From Roseburia sp. (lineage in GTDB: Bacteria > Bacillota > Clostridia > Lachnospirales > Lachnospiraceae), in NCBI GenBank assembly GCA_022771695.1, contig JALEKJ010000057.1:1-64000 (forward strand): DNA of 64,000 nt, given 5' to 3'. Positions 58,763-64,000 of the stretch are shown here, one piece after another (position 1 is the stretch's first letter; every line of letters starts with the position of its first letter). The notes under the pieces are model-generated. The model did no database searches, had not been told where the DNA came from, and saw nothing but the letters and a program-made list of their open reading frames with translations. Made by a program: the position numbers and the translations under genes.

Positions 58763-60034
58763 ATGAGTAAATTAGAAAAATACTGGGTATTGTACGATGT
58801 GGGTAATTCTGCATTCACGCTTCTGGTATCCACCATAATTCCAATCTATTACAAAAATATTGCAACGGCGGCAGGGGTAAGCGCGGCGGATTCCACAGCT
58901 TATTTAAGCTATGCCATTTCATTATCCACACTGATTGTGGCATTATTAGGACCGTTTTTGGGAACCGTCGCAGACCGTAAAAATCATAAAAAACCGTTGT
59001 TTACATTTTTTATGATGATGGGGGTCATAGGATGTGCCGGTCTTGCGATTCCGAAAAGCTGGATTTGGTTTCTTGCAATTTTTATCATTGCAAAGGTAGG
59101 TTTCTCCGGCAGCTTGATTTTCTATGATTCCATGCTGGTAGATGTCACGACGGATGAGCGGATGGATGAAGTTTCTTCGCAAGGTTTCGCGTGGGGATAT
59201 ATCGGAAGCTGTGTGCCGTTTATCATCAGTCTGGTACTGGTATTAGGCTCAGATGCGATTGGAATCTCCGGTGCGATGGCGATGATACTTGCATTTGGTA
59301 TCAACGCAGTGTGGTGGCTTGGTGTGACAATTCCTTTATTAAAGAACTATGAGCAAAAATATTATGTAGAAATTGAGCAGGAGAGTGTAAAAGAAGTCTT
59401 TGGCAGGTTGGCACATGTTCTCGCAGAGGTGAAGGAGAACAAAAAGGTACTGTTGTTTTTAGTCGCGTTTTTCTTCTATATCGATGGGGTTTATACCATT
59501 ATTGAGATGGCAACATCCTATGGCAAGGATGTTGGAATCAGCGACACAAACCTGCTGGTGGCACTGCTGTTAACACAGATAGTGGCCTTTCCGTGTGCCA
59601 TCATTTTCGGTAAGCTGGCAAAGCGTTTTCAGACAGGAAAACTGATTTCTGTTTGCATTGTGGCATACTTTGCAGTGGCAGTTTATGCGATATGGTTGGA
59701 CCGTGCCTGGAAATTCTGGATGATGGCAACCTTTGTAGGGGTGTTTCAGGGGGCAATTCAGGCGTTGTCGCGCTCGTATTTTGCAAAAATCATACCGAAG
59801 GAAAAGGCTTCCGAGTATTTCGGTATTTTTGATATTTTCGGAAAAGGTGCTTCCTTTATGGGAACGATGTTAATGGGAATTTCTACACAGCTGTTTGACA
59901 CCTCAAAGGCGGGAGTTATCGTGATTGCGTTCATGTTTGTGGTCGGATTTTTCTTTTTCCGGCTACAGTGTCATGTTGATGACGCAAAAGTAGGACAGGA
60001 GGAAGGTGTAAGTCTTGCCGAGGAAGGCTTCTAA
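58763..60034 (+). CDS. MFS transporter, UMF1 (Atg22) family
   Basis: 423 aa from the ATG at 58763, which has GAGGA five bases upstream; an ATG at 58751 would add four residues. Twelve membrane segments; LEKYWVLYDVGNSAFTLLVSTIIPIYY and GFSGSLIFYDSMLVDVT fit UMF1, relatives of the fungal vacuolar amino-acid effluxer Atg22. Substrate unknown; its place suggests export of a phospholipid-breakdown or amino-acid metabolite. The next gene starts inside its last codons. Confidence 0.86.
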   Translation: MSKLEKYWVLYDVGNSAFTLLVSTIIPIYYKNIATAAGVSAADSTAYLSYAISLSTLIVALLGPFLGTVADRKNHKKPLFTFFMMMGVIGCAGLAIPKSWIWFLAIFIIAKVGFSGSLIFYDSMLVDVTTDERMDEVSSQGFAWGYIGSCVPFIISLVLVLGSDAIGISGAMAMILAFGINAVWWLGVTIPLLKNYEQKYYVEIEQESVKEVFGRLAHVLAEVKENKKVLLFLVAFFFYIDGVYTIIEMATSYGKDVGISDTNLLVALLLTQIVAFPCAIIFGKLAKRFQTGKLISVCIVAYFAVAVYAIWLDRAWKFWMMATFVGVFQGAIQALSRSYFAKIIPKEKASEYFGIFDIFGKGASFMGTMLMGISTQLFDTSKAGVIVIAFMFVVGFFFFRLQCHVDDAKVGQEEGVSLAEEGF

Positions 60035-60710
60035 AAAGATAAAAAAACGAATAGAAATAGAAGAAAACCAAATTGGAGCGGGTAAATTGCAGGCAGAAAA
60101 TCTGTTGAAGGAACAGATAGAAGATCCGATGATGCAGCTTCGTTATGCGTATGCCATAGATGTGATTCAGGCGCGGCTTAAGCTTGTCAATGCTGATTTG
60201 ACCGAGCAAAATCACAGGCAGATTATCCGCAGTATGAGTTCGCGCATCAAGAGCACAGAGAGTATTTGTAAAAAGCTGGTAAAAAAAGAGCGTGAGGTGA
60301 CATTTGAAAATGCAGTTGCGACGCTCAACGACATCGCGGGTATCCGTGTGGTGTGCTATTTTTGCGATGATATCTATCAGATTGCGACGGCGCTGCGAAG
60401 GCAATGCGATTTTCGGATTATAAAAGAAAAGGATTATGTCAGTAATCCGAAAAAAAGCGGCTATCAGAGCATTCATCTGATTGTGGGTGTTCCTGTTACA
60501 TATAACGAAGAAAAGGAAGAGGTACGGGTAGAAGTTCAGATACGCTCCTTTGCCATGGACTATTGGGCAGAACTTGATACACAGATGTGTTACAAGAAGG
60601 ATGCGGGACAGATACTGAATGTGGAACGGGAGACGAAAGATTATTCGGATGTGATTGCGAAGGTAGACAACAAGATGCTTGAACTGCGACGACGCATCGA
60701 GAAAATGTAA
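60015..60710 (+). CDS. small alarmone synthetase (RelA/SpoT-domain GTP pyrophosphokinase)
   Basis: 231 aa with a TTG start at 60015, supported by GGAGGAAGG and overlapping the previous gene by 20 bases. Only the synthetase domain is present: TLNDIAGIRVVCYFCDDIYQIA, KSGYQSIHLIV and VEVQIRSFAMDYWAELD. It lacks the HD hydrolase and TGS/ACT parts, like the YjbM/YwaC (RelQ/RelP) type. It makes (p)ppGpp from ATP and GTP/GDP as a stress signal. It lies directly ahead of a PhoH-type ATPase and polyphosphate kinase, all on the same strand. Confidence 0.93.
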   Translation: MPRKASKKIKKRIEIEENQIGAGKLQAENLLKEQIEDPMMQLRYAYAIDVIQARLKLVNADLTEQNHRQIIRSMSSRIKSTESICKKLVKKEREVTFENAVATLNDIAGIRVVCYFCDDIYQIATALRRQCDFRIIKEKDYVSNPKKSGYQSIHLIVGVPVTYNEEKEEVRVEVQIRSFAMDYWAELDTQMCYKKDAGQILNVERETKDYSDVIAKVDNKMLELRRRIEKM

Positions 60711-60725
60711 ATAGGAGGAACGCAT

Positions 60726-62090
60726 ATGACAAAAACCTATGTGATTGATACCAATGTTTTGATTCAGGCACCTTATGCCATGAACTGCTTTGTGGATAAC
60801 AACGTGCTGATACCCTTGGTAGTGTTAGAGGAGTTAGACGGTCTTAAGAAAGCGGAGGGCGACAAGGGCGCGAATGCAAGAAAGGCGATTCGTAATTTGG
60901 AAGGGTATCGCAGGCAGGGGGATTTGTTGGAGGGCGTTAAAATGGAAAATGGCGGTGTGCTTATGGTAGAGGCAAACTGCCGAAATGTTGAATTGCCGGA
61001 TTCGCTCCCGGAGTCCAAGATGGATAATCGTATCTTACAGGTCTGCAAAGGCCATGCAGATAAAGGAGAGAATGTCGTGCTGGTTACAAAGGATATTGTC
61101 CTGCGGATAAAAGCGGATGTGCTCGGTATTGCAGCAGAGGACTTTACAACAGAGCAGGTGCCGTCGGAGCAGTATACGGGGCGTATTGAGTGTTATGTGT
61201 CGGAGGAACGCTTTAAGGATTTTAAGAAAAAAGGAATTGAGACAAAATATGTTTATCTGATTGATGAAGAGCAGACCGCATATCAACCACAGCTTGTAGA
61301 AAATCAGTTTGTTGTGCTTAAGGCAGACCAGTCCCTGAAAAAGACACATCTCGGAAGAGTGGAGGGAGACCGTATTGTGCCGCTTGCCTATCGGAAATGT
61401 AAGCCTTACGGCGTCACACCGCGCAATGCAGGGCAGTATTTTTTGCAGGAAGCGCTCATGCAGCCGGCAGAAAAGGCACCGCTTGTCATTGTCCGGGGAA
61501 TGGCAGGTACGGCAAAGACTTTCTACTCGATTGCAGTTGGCATGGAGCGCTTGTGGAATAATCCGACGGGAGAGTATCGCAAGATTCTCATTACGAGGCC
61601 GAATGCGCAGTTTGACAGCGATATTGGATTTTTGCCGGGTGACGAACAGGAGAAGATATCCCCGCTTATGCGTCCGATTATTGATAATTTAGAGCAACTT
61701 ATCGATTCCAACGAGGAGGAGCGCTATCAGGATGAGATGGCACTGCACGGCAAGATTGAAGAGATTTTTGCCAGAGGAATCATACAGACGGAGGCGATGA
61801 ATTATATTCGCGGACGTTCCTTTGTCAATACCTATCTGATTGTAGACGAGGCGCAGAACATGACACCGAATCAGATGAAGGGAATTATCACTCGTGCGGG
61901 AAAAGGAACCAAAATTATTATTTTGGGTGACCCAAAACAGATTGACAATCCCTTTTTGGATGAACGGACAAACGGGTTAAGTTATGCAGCGGAATATATG
62001 AAGGGAAGTCCGCTCTGTTATCAGATTACACTGACTGCGGATGAAAGCGAGCGATCAAAGTTGGCAGCAGATGCCGTACATCGGTTATAG
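60726..62090 (+). CDS. PIN-domain PhoH-like ATPase
   Basis: 454 aa. Residues ~1-150 are a PIN ribonuclease domain (YVIDTNVLIQ, EELDGLKKAEGDKG, NRILQVCKG, LVTKDI with acidic metal ligands). Residues ~235-450 are a PhoH P-loop ATPase/helicase: Walker A VRGMAGTAKT (K264), LIVDEAQNMTPNQMKGIITR and ILGDPKQIDNP. Such PhoH2 proteins unwind and cut RNA. AGGAGG precedes the ATG, 16 bases after the alarmone synthetase stop. An RNA-processing role in the stress response is plausible. Confidence 0.92.
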   Translation: MTKTYVIDTNVLIQAPYAMNCFVDNNVLIPLVVLEELDGLKKAEGDKGANARKAIRNLEGYRRQGDLLEGVKMENGGVLMVEANCRNVELPDSLPESKMDNRILQVCKGHADKGENVVLVTKDIVLRIKADVLGIAAEDFTTEQVPSEQYTGRIECYVSEERFKDFKKKGIETKYVYLIDEEQTAYQPQLVENQFVVLKADQSLKKTHLGRVEGDRIVPLAYRKCKPYGVTPRNAGQYFLQEALMQPAEKAPLVIVRGMAGTAKTFYSIAVGMERLWNNPTGEYRKILITRPNAQFDSDIGFLPGDEQEKISPLMRPIIDNLEQLIDSNEEERYQDEMALHGKIEEIFARGIIQTEAMNYIRGRSFVNTYLIVDEAQNMTPNQMKGIITRAGKGTKIIILGDPKQIDNPFLDERTNGLSYAAEYMKGSPLCYQITLTADESERSKLAADAVHRL

Positions 62091-62109
62091 ATACGTGGAG
62101 GAATGTAAT

Positions 62110-64000
62110 ATGAATACAAAAGCAGAAAAAAGAAAACCGTATTTCGCAAATCGGGAGCTTTCCTGGCTCAAATTCAACGAACGGGTGTTGGAGGAGGCAG
62201 CGGATAAATCAGTACCGCTGTGCGAGCGACTTTCCTTTTTATCGATATTTCAGAGCAATTTGGATGAGTTTTTTATGGTGCGGGTTGGGTCATTATATGA
62301 CCAGATGCTTGTTGATAGAACAGCGAAAGACAATAAGACCGGTATGACCAGCAGGGAGCAGTTAGAAGCAATTTTTGATGCAAGCAGAATTTTGTTGCAG
62401 CGCAAGGATATTATTTACCGAGAATGTTTACGGCAGCTAAAGGAAGCGGCAGGCGTAGAGCTTGTAAGCTTTGCAAACATTCTTCCGGAGGATAAGGCAT
62501 ATCTGGAAAACTATTTTATGGAAGCGCTGTTGCCGCTTCTATCGCCACAGGTAATCGGTAAGAAACAGCCGTTTCCGTTTCTGACGAATAAGGAAATTTA
62601 CGCAGTTGTGGTGCTCGGTACGAAAAACAGCGACAAGCTGGGTATTATCCCGTGCAGTAACCATGTGTTTGACCGCGTGGTGGCGGTGCCGTCTGCACCA
62701 AACCGTTTTATCCTTGTGGAGGAGCTGATTTTGCATTACCTTCCGCGGGTATTTGAGCGCTACACGGTGAAAAGCAAATCTTTGATTCGTATTATCCGCA
62801 ATGCGGATATCGATGTGGATGAGGCATTTTATGATGAAGATTTGGACTATCGGGATTCCATGGAAAGGTTGATTCGCGTCAGAAAAAGGCTGTGTCCGGT
62901 GCGTTTAGAGCATTCAAGGGTGCTTGACGATACCGTAATCGAAAAGCTCAGAAAAGAGCTGGGACTGTTTCCGGAACAGGTATTTTATTCGGAGGCGCCG
63001 TTAGAGATGTCTTTTTTGTTTCAGGTACAGGATATGCTTCGTGAACACAGGGAATTTTTTTATGAACGTCGAGTGCCACAGATGCCGGGAACATTCCTTG
63101 AGAATCGCTCTGTGATGGAGCAGATAGAAGAAAAAGACCAACTTTTAAGTTATCCTTATGAGAGCATGAAGCCGTTTTTGCGGTTGCTAAAAGAAGCCGG
63201 AAACAATGAAAATGTAGTTTCAATCCGCATGACTCTTTATCGCGTGGCAAAAAATTCACAAATTGTGGAGGCATTGATTGATGCGGCGGAAAACGGCAAG
63301 GAAGTGGTCGTGCTTGTAGAGCTGCGGGCGAGGTTTGATGAGGAGAACAATATCGAATGGTCGAGACGGTTAGAAGAAGCAGGTTGTAGAATTATATATG
63401 GAATAGATCATATCAAGGTGCATTCCAAACTTTGTCTGATTACTTACAAGAAAGAGGATGGAATTCATCATATTACGCAGATTGGAACCGGAAACTATAA
63501 TGAAAAAACAGCAAAGCTGTATACAGATTTATCATTAATGACTGCCGATGAGAAAATCGGAGAGGAAGCGGCAGAGGTGTTCCATGCGCTGTGCCTGGCA
63601 CAGTTGGTGGAGCACTCTAAGTATCTGCTGGTGGCACCGAAGTGTCTGCAGGACAAGGTGCTTTTCATGATGAATGAGGAAATCGGGAAAGCAAAGTTGG
63701 GGAAGGAAGGCTATATCGGACTGAAGATGAATGCCCTCACGGATCGCACCATCATTGATAAGCTGGTGGAAGCTTCCCGCGCCGGAGTAAAGATTGATTT
63801 GATTATCCGAGGAATCTGCTGTTTGATACCGGGAGTGCCGGGTTATACTGACAATGTCCGCGTGATTAGCGTTGTGGGAAGATTTTTGGAGCATTCCAGA
63901 ATCTATATCTTCGGAAAGACAGACGAAGCGAACTGTAAGGTCTATATTTCTTCGGCAGATTTTATGACAAGAAATACAACTAAGCGCGTGGAAGTGGCAG
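62110..64000 (+). CDS. ppk: polyphosphate kinase (3' end beyond the window)
   Basis: 630 residues of an open frame that runs off the window end; full-length PPK1 is about 690-700 aa. It makes long polyphosphate chains from ATP, reversibly. N-terminal FANRELSWLKFNERVLEEA and FFMVRVG, then the PLD-like catalytic half with H438 in KVHSKLCLI (the phosphorylated His) and IGTGNYNEKTAKLYTDLSLMT. GGAGGAATG precedes the ATG, 20 bases after the PhoH gene. The only truncation is the window edge. Confidence 0.95.
   Translation, partial: MNTKAEKRKPYFANRELSWLKFNERVLEEAADKSVPLCERLSFLSIFQSNLDEFFMVRVGSLYDQMLVDRTAKDNKTGMTSREQLEAIFDASRILLQRKDIIYRECLRQLKEAAGVELVSFANILPEDKAYLENYFMEALLPLLSPQVIGKKQPFPFLTNKEIYAVVVLGTKNSDKLGIIPCSNHVFDRVVAVPSAPNRFILVEELILHYLPRVFERYTVKSKSLIRIIRNADIDVDEAFYDEDLDYRDSMERLIRVRKRLCPVRLEHSRVLDDTVIEKLRKELGLFPEQVFYSEAPLEMSFLFQVQDMLREHREFFYERRVPQMPGTFLENRSVMEQIEEKDQLLSYPYESMKPFLRLLKEAGNNENVVSIRMTLYRVAKNSQIVEALIDAAENGKEVVVLVELRARFDEENNIEWSRRLEEAGCRIIYGIDHIKVHSKLCLITYKKEDGIHHITQIGTGNYNEKTAKLYTDLSLMTADEKIGEEAAEVFHALCLAQLVEHSKYLLVAPKCLQDKVLFMMNEEIGKAKLGKEGYIGLKMNALTDRTIIDKLVEASRAGVKIDLIIRGICCLIPGVPGYTDNVRVISVVGRFLEHSRIYIFGKTDEANCKVYISSADFMTRNTTKRVEVA

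Overview
The window looks like a chromosomal segment of a gut-type Lachnospiraceae (Roseburia / Agathobacter / Butyrivibrio-like Firmicutes). The reasons are AGGAGG ribosome sites, TTGACA/TATAAT promoters, a T-box-controlled tyrS, a CIRCE heat-shock operator, ferredoxin-dependent 2-oxoacid metabolism, rubrerythrin and a large starch/pullulan locus. The genus is an inference; the sequence alone does not fix it. No integrase, transposase, prophage or CRISPR array was seen.

Layout. 1-0.7 kb: the 3' end of a 23S rRNA gene, a highly structured spacer with no 5S gene, tRNA-Asn and tRNA-Cys. 0.7-9.4 kb: apt; a c-di-GMP pair (a PTS EIIC fused to an EAL phosphodiesterase, then a membrane GGDEF cyclase); a small helical protein with an ArsR/DUF2087 regulator; a CPBP protease; an M20 amidohydrolase; a DUF2935 protein. 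The 4.6 kb from the EIIC-EAL gene to the ArsR gene is bracketed by two imperfect direct repeats of about 45 bp. 9.5-18 kb: a glycoside-use locus (LacI regulator, GH3, GPH symporter, AraC regulator, GH2). The symporter and GH2 promoters share two conserved boxes at the same distance from a TATAAT, which marks a likely AraC regulon. 18-21 kb: an ECF sigma factor with a membrane-anchored beta-propeller protein that looks like its anti-sigma factor, then a second tRNA-Cys.

21-36 kb: an esterase, then a maltodextrin/pullulan locus. This has a LacI repressor facing CG-centred palindromes, a MalE-type lipoprotein, two permeases, an intracellular pullulanase, a GH133 debranching enzyme, a GH31 alpha-glucosidase and a membrane-anchored extracellular pullulanase. 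The surface enzyme would debranch glucan outside, the ABC system would import oligosaccharides (its ATPase is not here), and the three intracellular enzymes would finish the digestion. 36-38.5 kb: a Tyr T-box, a GNAT acetyltransferase and tyrS on the minus strand. 38.5-49 kb: two TetR-type regulator modules with export or redox genes, an AT-rich AAA/DUF4143 ATPase, a HAD phosphatase, a secreted protein of unknown function, and a roughly 165-nt structured element of unknown identity.

49-64 kb: rubrerythrin and a 2-oxoacid:ferredoxin oxidoreductase with fused subunits on the minus strand, then two transporters, tandem Hsp20 genes under CIRCE, and a tightly packed run on the plus strand: GDPD phosphodiesterase, monoglyceride-lipase-like hydrolase, MFS transporter, small (p)ppGpp synthetase, PIN-PhoH ATPase and polyphosphate kinase (cut by the window end). 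The last run suggests a stress or phosphate-starvation operon.
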